DNA of 64,000 nucleotides from Flavobacterium resistens (GCF_900182645.1 NZ_FXTA01000001.1:434001-498000); one strand, 5' to 3'; numbered from the stretch's first letter, positions 23,267-32,663 are shown. The notes: generated by a model not told the origin, from the letters alone. Translations and numbers: made by a program.

Positions 23267-23692
23267 ATGAATTCTCAAATTGCTCTGGCTTTCGCCGAAA
23301 TTGAAAAACTAATCCCAGAATATCTTCAAATAGAAGAAGATCGACAAATTTCAAATGGAAATGTAGCGGTTTGCATCATTGATGAAAATGGAAGTGTGCA
23401 CGGCAAAATGTACGGAAACGACAAACCGCGCCAAAGACAATCTTATAAAATTGCCTGGACAAAAGCAAGTCAGGTTTGGTTAACCGGCGTAAAAACAGGA
23501 GAATATGAGAAAATGGTTTTCAACGGAATTGTAGATGAAAACGCAAACGGAATCGAAGCTCCGGATTTAATAGGCTGGCAAGGCGGACAACCGATAACGT
23601 TAAACAATGGAACAAAATTATCAGTTGGTTTCAGTGGTTTTAGAGGCACAACCGATTTAGAAATTGCTGAAAAAGCTTTTCTAGGGCTGTAA
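23267..23692 (+). CDS. GlcG/HbpS family heme-binding-like protein
   Basis: The 141-residue cytoplasmic protein matches GlcG/HbpS (old DUF336): residues 30-70 (GNVAVCIIDENGSVHGKMYG, KIAWTKASQVWLTG) and GGQPITLNNGTKLSVGFSGF-type strands near the C-terminus. Some family members bind heme, others act in glycolate or diol metabolism; which applies is unclear. It is followed by an A/T tandem repeat and an aldo-keto reductase gene 74 bp away, and may be co-transcribed with it. Confidence 0.78.
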   Translation: MNSQIALAFAEIEKLIPEYLQIEEDRQISNGNVAVCIIDENGSVHGKMYGNDKPRQRQSYKIAWTKASQVWLTGVKTGEYEKMVFNGIVDENANGIEAPDLIGWQGGQPITLNNGTKLSVGFSGFRGTTDLEIAEKAFLGL

Positions 23693-23721
23693 GCTTTAAG
23701 CTTTAAGCCATAAGCAAAAAC

Positions 23722-23760
23722 AATTCATAATTCATAATTCATAATTCATAATTCATAATT
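23722..23760. repeat. Tandem repeat of the 7-bp unit ATTCATA
   Basis: About five and a half perfect copies of ATTCATA stand directly before the aldo-keto reductase start codon. Copy number may vary between strains through slippage. Confidence 0.85.
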
Positions 23761-23766
23761 AAAAAA

Positions 23767-24762
23767 ATGACTTACATACCAGATTCAAACCGTTATCAAA
23801 AAATGCAATACCGTCGTTGCGGAAACAGCGGATTACTTTTGCCAGCTCTTTCATTAGGATTGTGGCACAACTTTGGCGGAATTGACAACGTTGATAATGC
23901 ACGCGAAATTCTGCATACAGCTTTTAATAATGGCATTACACACTTTGATCTTGCCAATAATTACGGCCCGCCTCCGGGTTCAGCAGAAATTACTTTTGGA
24001 GAAATATTCAAACAAGATTTTAAAAATTACAGAGACGAACTTTTAATCTCAACAAAAGCCGGATGGCCAATGTGGGATGGACCTTATGGAGATTTTGGTT
24101 CTAAAAAACATTTAGTAGCAAGTTTAGACCAAAGTTTAAAACGAATGGGACTTGACTATGTTGATATTTTTTATCATCACAGGCCAGATCCTAATACGCC
24201 AATGGAAGAAACTATGGCTGCTCTGGATTTAATCGTTCGTCAAGGAAAAGCTTTATATGTTGGAGTTTCGAGTTATAGTCCGGCAGAAACTGAAAAAGCT
24301 TATGCCATATTAAAGAATTTAGGAACGCCTTGTGTTATTCATCAACCTAAATATTCTATGTTTGAACGTTCTGTTGAAGATGGCTTATTGGATGTTTTAG
24401 AAGTAAACGGAATTGGCGGAATCGCTTTTTCTCCTCTTGCGCAAGGACTTTTGACCAATAAATACCTAAACGGAATTCCGGAAAATTCAAGAGCAAATGC
24501 AAATCGTGGAAACGGTGCAATGGAAAAAGATGCCATTACCGAAGAAAATATTGCCAAAGTGCGCCGATTAAATAAAATGGCCGAAGAACGTGGTCAGAGT
24601 TTGGCGCAAATGGCATTGGCTTGGGTTCTGAAAGACAAACGAATCTCGTCGGTAATCATTGGCGCAAGCAAACCAGAGCAAGTAATGGATTCTTTAGGCT
24701 GTCTTCAAAATACTTCATTTTCAGAATATGAACTGCAGACTATTGATCAGATTTTAGCATAA
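23767..24762 (+). CDS. mgrA: Aldo/keto reductase, L-glyceraldehyde 3-phosphate reductase type
   Basis: The 331-residue protein follows the YghZ/MgrA subfamily: start MQYRRCGNSGLLLPALSLGLWHNFG, FDLANNYGPPPGSAE holding the catalytic Asp and Tyr, ISTKAGWPMWDGPYGDFGSKK with the catalytic Lys, and DYVDIFYHHRPDP with the catalytic His. NADPH contacts appear in IIGASKPEQ. These enzymes reduce L-glyceraldehyde 3-phosphate and methylglyoxal-like aldehydes. It leads an operon with a GH30 glycosidase (25-bp gap) and a CBM protein; the link between reductase and glycosidase is not obvious. Confidence 0.88.
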   Translation: MTYIPDSNRYQKMQYRRCGNSGLLLPALSLGLWHNFGGIDNVDNAREILHTAFNNGITHFDLANNYGPPPGSAEITFGEIFKQDFKNYRDELLISTKAGWPMWDGPYGDFGSKKHLVASLDQSLKRMGLDYVDIFYHHRPDPNTPMEETMAALDLIVRQGKALYVGVSSYSPAETEKAYAILKNLGTPCVIHQPKYSMFERSVEDGLLDVLEVNGIGGIAFSPLAQGLLTNKYLNGIPENSRANANRGNGAMEKDAITEENIAKVRRLNKMAEERGQSLAQMALAWVLKDKRISSVIIGASKPEQVMDSLGCLQNTSFSEYELQTIDQILA

Positions 24763-24786
24763 CATCTAAACCAAAAAACCTCAATT

Positions 24787-26250
24787 ATGACTATTAATAA
24801 GAACAAAACATGCCTGACCATCATGTTATCCGGATTTTTATCTGTTGGTTTACTTGCACAACAAAAAGCTAGTAAAACAACAGATTATAAAAGCGTTACC
24901 ATTTATGTAACGGCTAAAAATACGGACAAAAAACTAAGCAAAACCGAAACGCTTTCTTTTTCTGCAAAACCACAAACAACAGAAAAAGAAATTGCGGTTT
25001 TTGTTGATCCAGCCAAAACTTATCAAACCATGTTAGGAATTGGAGGTGCATTAACTGACGCTTCCGCAGAAGTTTTTTATCAGCTTCCAAAAGACAAACA
25101 ACAGGAAATCCTTACGGCTTATTATGATACAGAAAAAGGAATTGGATATACTTTAGCACGAACAAACATGCAAAGTTGTGATTTTTCGAGCGATATTTAC
25201 AGCTATATTCAGGAAGGCGATAAGGACTTGAAAACCTTTGATATCAGCCATGACAGAAAATATAGAATTCCGTTTATTAAAGAAGTAATTGCAAAAGCTG
25301 GAGGTAAAATTACTTTGTACGCTTCGCCGTGGAGTCCACCGGCTTGGATGAAAACCAATAATAATGTTTTACAAGGCGGTACTTTAAAACCTGAATACCA
25401 CCAAAGCTGGGCTAACTTTTTTGTGAAATTTATAAAAGAATACGAAAAAGAAGGTATTCCGATTTGGGGTTATACGGTTCAAAATGAGCCGATGGCGGTT
25501 CAACGTTGGGAATCTTGTATTTTCACTGCCGAAGAAGAACGTGATTTTATCAAAAACTTTCTTGGACCAACGATGCAGAAAGCAGGATTTTCTAAGAAAA
25601 AGCTAATCATGTGGGATCACAATCGCGATTTGATGTATCAGCGAGTGAGTACGGTTTTGGAAGATAAAGATGCAGCAAAATATGTTTGGGGTGTTGGCTA
25701 TCACTGGTACGAAGACTGGATGAAAAACGGAATGAATTTCGAGGCTGAACGCCGAGTTGCTGAAGCTTTCCCAGATAAACCTTTGATTTTAACGGAAGGC
25801 TGTGCCGCCGATTTTGATCAAAAATTATTAACCGACTGGAGTTACGGCGAGAAATACGGAATGTCGATGATCAATGATTTCAATATCGGAACCGTTGCCT
25901 GGACAGACTGGAATGTTTTATTGGATGAAAAAGGAGGACCAAACCATGTTCAAAATTTCTGCATGTCCCCTATTCACGCTGATCTTAAAACCGGAAATTT
26001 AATTTATACTAACGGCTATTATTATTTAGGACATTTCTCTAAATTCATTCGTCCGGGCGCAAAACGTATTGCTTGTAATTCAAGTAGTAATAAACTTTTA
26101 TCTACCGCTTTTGTAAATGAAAATAATAAACTGGAAGTTGTGGTAATGAATTCAGGAGAAACGGATGTTGACTATTTTCTTTGGATAAAAGGAAAAGCGG
26201 CGAAAGTAACGAGTGCTGCACATTCAATTGCTACTTTGGAAGTTCAATAA
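24787..26250 (+). CDS. Secreted glycoside hydrolase family 30
   Basis: The 487-residue protein has a signal peptide (about 8-25, VGLLAQ), a TIM barrel and a C-terminal beta domain. GH30 signatures are GIGGALTDASAEVFYQL, YASPWSPPAWMKTN, the acid/base Glu234 in YTVQNEPM and the nucleophile Glu337 in LILTEGCA. The family acts on beta-1,6-glucan, glucosylceramide, xylans or fucosides; this wording is closest to beta-glucosidase/glucosylceramidase types, but the exact substrate is open. The following gene encodes a separate carbohydrate-binding protein 15 bp away. Confidence 0.9.
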   Translation: MTINKNKTCLTIMLSGFLSVGLLAQQKASKTTDYKSVTIYVTAKNTDKKLSKTETLSFSAKPQTTEKEIAVFVDPAKTYQTMLGIGGALTDASAEVFYQLPKDKQQEILTAYYDTEKGIGYTLARTNMQSCDFSSDIYSYIQEGDKDLKTFDISHDRKYRIPFIKEVIAKAGGKITLYASPWSPPAWMKTNNNVLQGGTLKPEYHQSWANFFVKFIKEYEKEGIPIWGYTVQNEPMAVQRWESCIFTAEEERDFIKNFLGPTMQKAGFSKKKLIMWDHNRDLMYQRVSTVLEDKDAAKYVWGVGYHWYEDWMKNGMNFEAERRVAEAFPDKPLILTEGCAADFDQKLLTDWSYGEKYGMSMINDFNIGTVAWTDWNVLLDEKGGPNHVQNFCMSPIHADLKTGNLIYTNGYYYLGHFSKFIRPGAKRIACNSSSNKLLSTAFVNENNKLEVVVMNSGETDVDYFLWIKGKAAKVTSAAHSIATLEVQ

Positions 26251-26265
26251 TTTAAATACAATTCT

Positions 26266-26901
26266 ATGAAAGCATTTTTAATACTGAATATCGTTTTACT
26301 GAATTGTTTTGTTTGCACGTCACAAATATCAAAAGCTTTTAAACCACAACAGATTCCGGGTAAAATAGAATGCGAATTGTACGATCAAGGTGGCGAAGGA
26401 ATTGCATATCACGATACTGATGCCATAAATAATGGAAGCGGAAAACTAAATCCCGTAAACGGAAATCCGCTGAATGAATTTAGGATAAACGAAGGTGTTG
26501 ATATTTCATATTCGAAAGACGGTGATATTGATAATAATCCCTATAATAAAGTTCCGAGAAGCATTGGAAATCTTTACATTGGCTGGACAATGCCTGGAGA
26601 ATGGATAAATTATACGGTTGAAGTAACCAAATCCGGAACTTATAAAATAGGTGCGCTTTATACCGCAAACGGCGACGGCGAAATCAACATCGAAGTGAAT
26701 GGAAAAGATGCTACCGGGCAAATGAAAATTACCTCAACACATGATGACAAAGATCCAATCGACTGGAGACAATGGCATCATTGGAACAGTTCAGATTCCA
26801 TTGGAACAATTAAATTGAAGAAAGGCAAACAAATACTCCGACTTCATATTGTTTCAAATGGAAATATGAATTTTGATTATCTGACTTTTACTGCCCAATA
26901 A
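26266..26901 (+). CDS. Secreted free-standing CBM6-like carbohydrate-binding protein
   Basis: After a signal peptide (residues 1-20, CTSQI) the whole 211-residue protein is one beta-sandwich with CBM6 wording: IPGKIECELYDQGGEGIAYHD at the start, TMPGEWINYTVEVTKSGTYKIG in the middle and a late tryptophan- and asparagine-rich ligand edge (DWRQWHHWNSSDS, NMNFDYLTF). No catalytic domain is present. It may bind the GH30 substrate at the cell surface or help the enzyme on polymer. Such modules are normally fused to enzymes. Confidence 0.8.
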   Translation: MKAFLILNIVLLNCFVCTSQISKAFKPQQIPGKIECELYDQGGEGIAYHDTDAINNGSGKLNPVNGNPLNEFRINEGVDISYSKDGDIDNNPYNKVPRSIGNLYIGWTMPGEWINYTVEVTKSGTYKIGALYTANGDGEINIEVNGKDATGQMKITSTHDDKDPIDWRQWHHWNSSDSIGTIKLKKGKQILRLHIVSNGNMNFDYLTFTAQ

Positions 26902-26915
26902 TTTATAATGCCCCC

Positions 26916-26955
26916 AAAAGCTCCCAGTACTAACCAAATGGGAGCTTTTATTTTT
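26916..26955 (+). terminator. Terminator after the GH30-CBM operon
   Basis: AAAAGCTCCCA faces TGGGAGCTTTT with a T-rich tail; it also faces the convergent TetR gene at 26966. Confidence 0.85.
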
Positions 26956-26965
26956 CTTAAAAAAA

Positions 26966-27571
26966 CTACATTTCAAAAAAAGAAGCCAGCAAAACTTTCA
27001 TAATATGCTTTTTTAGATTCTGTTTTTTCTCTTCTTTTAAACTGCTTTCCGTTAAATCGGTCTGCAAAATTAAATAGGCTAAAAATCCAGATATGTTCAT
27101 CACGAAAGTTTCAATATTTACACCGTCAATTTTCTCATCATCAACGCTTTGAATGATTATATTTTTTAAAGTCTGAATGTTAGACTGAAAGTAAGATTCA
27201 ATCATTTCAACCGCTTTTTTGTTTTCATTCAACAACTTTTCGATCATCATCAATTTATAAAACGGCTGATAATCGACTACTAAATCAATATACACGGTCA
27301 TATAGGTCAAAAGCATTTCGATTGTGCCTTTGTTATCCATATTTACCGCATTTTTAGCCGTTTTAAACTGTTGAATTCTTCTTTCTAAAACAGTCAAAAA
27401 GAGATTTTCTTTCGAACCAAAATAATAATTGAGCATCGCAATACTTATTCCTGCTTTCTGTGTAATTAGTCTTACTGTTGTTTCTCTTGCACCATATCTG
27501 GCGAATAACTTTTCGGATATATCCAAAATGAAAACCTTTTTATCGATACTTTCTGCTGTGGTTGTTTTCAT
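26966..27571 (-). CDS. TetR family transcriptional regulator (efflux operon)
   Basis: The 201-residue protein has a TetR helix-turn-helix (residues 10-58: FILDISEKLFARYGARETTVRLITQKAGISIAMLNYYFGSKENLF) and a variable ligand-binding C-terminal region. It is the last gene of a TolC-HlyD-MFS-TetR transcript, starting 11 bp after the MFS stop. It probably controls its own operon, with a transported compound as ligand (inference). Being last makes its level depend on operon activity. Confidence 0.88.
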   Translation of the reverse strand: MKTTTAESIDKKVFILDISEKLFARYGARETTVRLITQKAGISIAMLNYYFGSKENLFLTVLERRIQQFKTAKNAVNMDNKGTIEMLLTYMTVYIDLVVDYQPFYKLMMIEKLLNENKKAVEMIESYFQSNIQTLKNIIIQSVDDEKIDGVNIETFVMNISGFLAYLILQTDLTESSLKEEKKQNLKKHIMKVLLASFFEM

Positions 27572-27582
27572 AAGAAATAGAA

Positions 27583-29175
27583 TTACACAGCAAGCTGACG
27601 TTGATTTTTTGATGCCATAATTTTGCTGATGATAATAAAAGTCAGTAAAACGACAATTGCCAAAACCATCAACAAAGCTCCGATCATAAAAATTGTTCTG
27701 TTGGTCAGCAATTGTCCTTGAATGGCAGTTGCTTTGCTGATCAAAACATTAGATAGTGCATTGGCCTGATCGGCAGTATAACCTTTCAAAAGAAATAAAC
27801 TTTGATAGCTGGAACTGCGTTGCACAAAGTTTTGATTGTCTGTTGTAAGATATTCCAAAAAGCCTTCTTTATATTCCTGATTATAATGCAATTGCAAGGT
27901 ATAAAATCCTGAAATCGAATTTAAAGTAGCAATAAAACGAGCGTAAGCACAGACAATAATCGAAGTAAATCCGGTAAATTTTGGAATCGCCGACATTGTA
28001 AAAATCATAACAGGCAAGAAAACAAATCCGACGGCGATTCCCTGCATAAAAACAGGTACAGCCAAATCTGTAAACGACATATTGGGTGTTAATGAAAAGT
28101 ACATCCAAAGGTTGTAAACGATCATCAACAGAAAACCGGAAATGATTAATTTAGGCACAAAAAGTTTGTTTTTCAGAATCAGTTTAACTGAAATCCAAAT
28201 GGCAATAATTACTCCGGCGCTATTGTAAAGTCCTAAATACACCACATCTTCAGCACTCCATCCTAAAATACCGCCGGCATAACCGTAAATAAGATTGATG
28301 GTATCTTTTATTCCATAAAAAATAAGAAGCAAAAAGAGTCCGAGAATAAATTTGCCATATTTAAAAGCTCTCAAATCGATAAGCGGTCTTTTTAAAGTCG
28401 CCTGTCTGTACAAATAAAACAGTAACATTACAAAACAATAAAGCGAAACCAATCGAATAGAATGGGATGAAAACCAATATTGTCTTGGTCCGTAAATCAT
28501 CAGATAAGCAAGCGAAAGACTAAAATTAGCGAAGAAAAAAGCTCCTGTCCAATCCAATTGATATAGCGGAAAAGAACGTAAAATCATTTTTGGCTGAAAA
28601 ATGAGGAGAGCAACTAGTATTGCTAAAATTTGCAAAGCGATCAATCCGTAATAGGTGAAATTCCAGTTCATGTTTACTGCAACCCAGGAAGATAAAATCC
28701 CGATAATTACAGCCGTTGTCAATATTGCCGTAAATAAAAATGAAGATCCGATAAGTGCTCCTTTTTCGCCCGGAAGCGTTGATAAAATAATATACAACAT
28801 TCCGCCAACACAAACTGCCACAGCTAATCCGTGAAGAAATCGAAGTACAATAAACACCGCAATATCATGCGTTATAAAACTCGCTATATTGAGTAAAATT
28901 CCAATGAATATTGCGGTTATAAAATACTTCTGAACCGGAAAATAACGCAATAAACGAAACTGTATCGGCAAAAAAGTAATAATACCCGCGTACATCGCCA
29001 GAACCGACATCGAAATATCTTCCGGTTCAACTCCGTAAAACGAAATCAAGTGCTGTTGAATCAATGAAAATGAAGCAAACTGTGCCAAAGCGGTGAACAA
29101 TATAAAAACCATTAAACCAATTGACAAGCTTTTATATTTAAAGGCAAAGCTGTTTAAAAAAGGATGTGCTTTCAT
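27583..29175 (-). CDS. MFS transporter of a tripartite efflux system (EmrB-like)
   Basis: The 530-residue protein shows about 14 membrane helices spread over its length, the DHA2-type layout. Conserved glycines and an arginine in the RFLHGLAVAVCVGGMLY segment (motif C-like region) are visible. It overlaps the HlyD stop by 4 bp (ATGA), which implies translational coupling. With HlyD and TolC partners it should export a drug or toxic metabolite across both membranes. The large loop before the last helix (about 455-495) is periplasmic and probably contacts HlyD. Confidence 0.88.
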   Translation of the reverse strand: MKAHPFLNSFAFKYKSLSIGLMVFILFTALAQFASFSLIQQHLISFYGVEPEDISMSVLAMYAGIITFLPIQFRLLRYFPVQKYFITAIFIGILLNIASFITHDIAVFIVLRFLHGLAVAVCVGGMLYIILSTLPGEKGALIGSSFLFTAILTTAVIIGILSSWVAVNMNWNFTYYGLIALQILAILVALLIFQPKMILRSFPLYQLDWTGAFFFANFSLSLAYLMIYGPRQYWFSSHSIRLVSLYCFVMLLFYLYRQATLKRPLIDLRAFKYGKFILGLFLLLIFYGIKDTINLIYGYAGGILGWSAEDVVYLGLYNSAGVIIAIWISVKLILKNKLFVPKLIISGFLLMIVYNLWMYFSLTPNMSFTDLAVPVFMQGIAVGFVFLPVMIFTMSAIPKFTGFTSIIVCAYARFIATLNSISGFYTLQLHYNQEYKEGFLEYLTTDNQNFVQRSSSYQSLFLLKGYTADQANALSNVLISKATAIQGQLLTNRTIFMIGALLMVLAIVVLLTFIIISKIMASKNQRQLAV

Positions 29176-30212
29176 GATTTTTTATGAAAAACGGTTACCG
29201 TTACATTCATTCCTGATTTGATTTCTTCAATTTCTTTATTGTTTTCAAAAACAATCTTCACCGGAATTCTCTGAATGATTTTCACAAAATTCCCTGTCGA
29301 ATTATCTGCCGGCAAAAGCGAAAATTTGGCACCCGTTGAAGCTGAAATGGCTTCGATTTTACCATTAAATGTTTTTCCAGAGATAGCGTCAACTGTGATT
29401 TTTACGGACTGTCCAATGTAAAAACCATTTACCTGAGTTTCTTTAAAATTAGCTGTGATCCATTTTTCGTTTTCGTTTACGATGGATACCAAAGGCTGCC
29501 CTAACTGCACTTGCTGTCCTTCCAGAATTTGTTTACGTCCTGTTTTACCATCATATGGTGAGGTAATTACCGTATAGCTCAAATTAATTTTGGCCAAATC
29601 CAGAATTGCTTCTTTACGTTTAATATCGGCGTTAAGCAAAGCTCTTCTGGTTTTTAATTCCTGGACTCTGGATTGCGTGCTTAACAAAGTATTTTCAGTC
29701 GCATTGTAATCGTTTTGGGCTACATCGTATCTGGTTTTTACCTGTTCGTATTCTTGTCCGGTTACGGCTTCTTCTGTCAAGAGTTTTTGATATCGCAGAT
29801 TGTCTTGTTTTTGTTGCCATAATCTGGCTTTCGCCGAAGCAATTTGGTTTTTACTCACCGAAATTCCGGTTTGCGCGACGTTGATTCCTGCTTCTAAAAC
29901 GTTGATTTGAGCATAAGCATCTTCTAAAACGGCTTCGGCTTCCTGCACTTTATAGGTATATTCTCTGTTGTCAAGAATCACCAGTGTATCGCCTTTTTTA
30001 ACATTCTGATGTTCTTCAAACAATACTTTTGTAATGTATCCGCTGGCTCTGGCCGAAACCGGATTGATATACGATTCTACTTGCGCGTCATTTGTTTCTT
30101 CGTAGTTGGCTCCATCTGCGAGATAAAGAACAAAACATGAAATTAGGGCAATGCCGATTACAATTGCTGTAATCGATAATATGGATGTCTTTTTATTAAT
30201 TGTAGTTTTCAT
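29172..30212 (-). CDS. HlyD family periplasmic adaptor (EmrA-like)
   Basis: The 346-residue protein has one N-terminal membrane helix (about 12-32), then ETNDAQVESYINPVSARASGYI and KKGDTLVILDNREY as the first half of the biotinyl-lipoyl domain, a long coiled coil (about 85-200), and the second half YTVITSPYDGKTGRKQI. This is the EmrA/HlyD adaptor layout, linking an inner-membrane MFS pump to an outer-membrane TolC channel. It lies between tolC-like and MFS genes. Confidence 0.92.
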   Translation of the reverse strand: MKTTINKKTSILSITAIVIGIALISCFVLYLADGANYEETNDAQVESYINPVSARASGYITKVLFEEHQNVKKGDTLVILDNREYTYKVQEAEAVLEDAYAQINVLEAGINVAQTGISVSKNQIASAKARLWQQKQDNLRYQKLLTEEAVTGQEYEQVKTRYDVAQNDYNATENTLLSTQSRVQELKTRRALLNADIKRKEAILDLAKINLSYTVITSPYDGKTGRKQILEGQQVQLGQPLVSIVNENEKWITANFKETQVNGFYIGQSVKITVDAISGKTFNGKIEAISASTGAKFSLLPADNSTGNFVKIIQRIPVKIVFENNKEIEEIKSGMNVTVTVFHKKS

Positions 30213-30237
30213 TGTGATTATTTTTAATGGTTTTGAA

Positions 30238-31566
30238 TTATAGATTACCTGTTGTATAAAGCAATCTGTAGTAAATGATTAAAGCACCGATTTGCGCATT
30301 CACATAAGCGTATCGTGATTCCTGATATAAATTATCGGCATCCAGCAAATCGGTTAAAAGTGATAATTGATTTAGATATTTAGTATTGATGATTTCAAAA
30401 TTGACTTTTGCCTGTTCTATCGATTTATCGGTTACTTCAATTCGGTTTAAAGCTTCTCCGTATTTGATATTTAAGGCGTTAATATCTTCTTTGACGTTAT
30501 CTTTAATCCAGTCTTTTTGAATCGTAATCGCGTTTAGTCTTTCATTTGCCGCTTTTACTTTATTCGAATTATGGTATAAGGAAGAAATGTTGTAACCGAA
30601 TTTAACTCCCACAAATCCTGCAGAATATGCCTGATCAATTGGTTTAAAGAACAAATAGTTCGGATAATTCAATCCGTAAGCAGAAATTAAACTTAAAGAA
30701 GGATAATTATTGGACTTGATATTTTTGATTCGCGCCGACTGGATTTTCAAATTCATATCTGCTTTTTGAAGCGAATATGAATTGTTAACATCAGCATTTA
30801 GCTGCGAAAGCACAATTTCTTTTAAATCATTAGTCAACAAAGAATCACTCGGAAAAAGCATTTGAGATTCGTCGTTGTTCACCAATAAGGCTAATTTTTT
30901 ACTTCCAATTTCAATGTCATTTTCGTTTTGAGTTTTGTTTAGTAAAACATTTGATAATGTCAATTCGGCACGCAAAAGATCACTTTTTGTTACACGCTGG
31001 TTTTTGTAGAAAGATGTAATGTTTTTCAGCCTTGCTTCTGCCCTTTTCTCCTGATCTGCAATTAATTGTTTAAAGTGATAAAGGCGAATTAAATCCAGAT
31101 ATTGAACGGCGGTTTGCAAACCAATATTCCCGCTCTGATCTTTGGCATTTATAGCAGCAAGTGCATTTCGATACGAACTCTCTTCTATAGCCGATTTGGT
31201 TTTTCCGCCGGAATAAATATTCAAACTTAAATCAAGTCCAAGATTCATCGCATCTGGACTTGGCAGACGGCTCACTTGTCGCGATTCGCTGAAACCTTTA
31301 TCATACAAAGTGGCTTTAGAAAATCTTTGGTAAGAACCGCCAACAGCTAAAGAAGGAAGAACGCTGTTTTTGGCATCATTTAAATCGGCTTCAGTGGCAG
31401 TTTGTTCTATTAAAGAAGCCTGAACTGTTTTGTTATTTTGTCTTGCCAAGGAAATGGCTTCTTTCAAAGAAATATTATATTTCTGCTGTTTTTCCTGAGC
31501 TATAAGGCTTGTGCCAAAGCTCAAAAACAATACTATTAAACCTATAATTGGTTTTAAAATTTTCAT
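30238..31566 (-). CDS. TolC family outer-membrane efflux protein
   Basis: The 442-residue protein has a signal peptide (residues 1-24, ending LIAQ) and two OEP repeats rich in long helices (for example SLKEAISLARQNNKTVQASLIE near the start and DNVKEDINALNIKYGEALNR in the second half), as in TolC. It forms the outer-membrane duct. First gene of the efflux operon, 26 bp ahead of the adaptor. It is preceded by a divergently regulated-looking AraC gene on the same strand 103 bp upstream. Confidence 0.9.
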   Translation of the reverse strand: MKILKPIIGLIVLFLSFGTSLIAQEKQQKYNISLKEAISLARQNNKTVQASLIEQTATEADLNDAKNSVLPSLAVGGSYQRFSKATLYDKGFSESRQVSRLPSPDAMNLGLDLSLNIYSGGKTKSAIEESSYRNALAAINAKDQSGNIGLQTAVQYLDLIRLYHFKQLIADQEKRAEARLKNITSFYKNQRVTKSDLLRAELTLSNVLLNKTQNENDIEIGSKKLALLVNNDESQMLFPSDSLLTNDLKEIVLSQLNADVNNSYSLQKADMNLKIQSARIKNIKSNNYPSLSLISAYGLNYPNYLFFKPIDQAYSAGFVGVKFGYNISSLYHNSNKVKAANERLNAITIQKDWIKDNVKEDINALNIKYGEALNRIEVTDKSIEQAKVNFEIINTKYLNQLSLLTDLLDADNLYQESRYAYVNAQIGALIIYYRLLYTTGNL

Positions 31567-31669
31567 TTTGATTCGTTTTAAATTATTTCAAATAAGGCAA
31601 AAGAATGCCTGCTCCCAATGGGAGATTTTTTTAAACATTAAAATTTGAGGGACTTAAAAAGTAATGACG

Positions 31670-32536
31670 CTATTGATCGCCCTGATGGCTTCTTCTAAAC
31701 TGGCCTGGAGATTTATCGGTTATTTTACTGAAGATTCGGCTAAAGTATTTCGGGTCATCAAAACCAATGGTACTGGCGATTTCTTTTATACTTAAATCCG
31801 AATACCATAACAATCGCTGCGCTTCGCGAATGGCTTCTTCCTGAATCGATGAAGTAACGGTGTTACCAGTAACCATTTTCAGCGTATCGTTTAAATAACC
31901 TAATGAAAGATTCATTCTGTTCGCATATTCGGTCGGACTTTTGATTTCTTTAAAGTTTTCACGAAGCAGTTTTCTGAAAGAAGTAACAATTGCCGTACTG
32001 CGAACCGAATGTTCTTTCATATCCTGCGTCACACTTGCCTGATAAATGGAGGTAATTTTATAAATCAATGATACTACTATAGATCGTATCGCCGGTTTAT
32101 GAAACGCTGCCATATCATTTGCTTTTGAAGTCGAATACAACAACTCCATCAATTGAAAAAACCATGTTTTCTGCTCTTTCGAAATTCCTAAAATCGGGCC
32201 GTGATATAAGGATTCTTCTAATATTGATCTTGAATAATCGTCTATTATGTTATTATCAAAAAACAACACCCAACCTTCAATCTTTTGAGTTTCTATTACG
32301 CGCTGCACCTGGCCAGGATACAAGAATAATAGTGAACCATTGCTAAGATGAACTTCTTTAAAATCAACAAAAAAAGTTCCTTTCCCTTTTTCCGGTATAA
32401 TGCAGATACAGAAATCGTTGCGATGCGATCTGGTCACTTCTCTTCTGATGGAATCTACAAAACTGTCACTCATCTTTTCGATCATAATACCGAGACTTGA
32501 TTCGTTTAGTTTTTTAAGTGGAATATTCGTTTTCAT
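31670..32536 (-). CDS. AraC family transcriptional regulator (upstream of efflux operon)
   Basis: The 288-residue protein has an N-terminal cupin-like sensing domain (about 35-140, KGKGTFFVDFKEVHLSNGSL and FLYPGQVQRV) and a C-terminal pair of helix-turn-helices (about 195-285: YANRMNLSLGYLNDTLKMVTG, then SIKEIASTIGFDDPKYFSRIF). It probably activates the TolC-HlyD-MFS genes downstream. Its own promoter carries two sites (32610-32623 and 32650-32663) that share the TTCACCT word with the half-sites at 2.0, 4.0 and 7.3 kb. Confidence 0.9.
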   Translation of the reverse strand: MKTNIPLKKLNESSLGIMIEKMSDSFVDSIRREVTRSHRNDFCICIIPEKGKGTFFVDFKEVHLSNGSLLFLYPGQVQRVIETQKIEGWVLFFDNNIIDDYSRSILEESLYHGPILGISKEQKTWFFQLMELLYSTSKANDMAAFHKPAIRSIVVSLIYKITSIYQASVTQDMKEHSVRSTAIVTSFRKLLRENFKEIKSPTEYANRMNLSLGYLNDTLKMVTGNTVTSSIQEEAIREAQRLLWYSDLSIKEIASTIGFDDPKYFSRIFSKITDKSPGQFRRSHQGDQ

Positions 32537-32558
32537 TTTTATCTCTTTTTGTATGGGA

Positions 32559-32663
32559 CAAAGTTCCCCTATAAATCCGTAATTTTGTCTAATTAAATAC
32601 GGTATTTGGTGGACGATTCACCTATTTATCCATAAAATTACAAAATCGATGGACAAATCGCCT
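32559..32663 (-). promoter_or_regulatory. AraC gene promoter region with two repeated sites
   Basis: A -7-like box GAACTTTG (minus strand) lies at 32566-32559. Upstream are TGGACGATTCACCT (32610-32623) and TGGACAAATCGCCT (32650-32663), 40 bp apart, the first inside the palindrome GGTGGACGATTCACC. They resemble the inverse complement TGTCCANTTCACCT of the hydrolase half-sites. Autoregulation is possible. Confidence 0.45.

Noticed and set aside
23722..23760. A possible CRISPR-like array
   Set aside because: The unit is 7 bp with no spacers, and no cas genes are present, so it is a simple tandem repeat.
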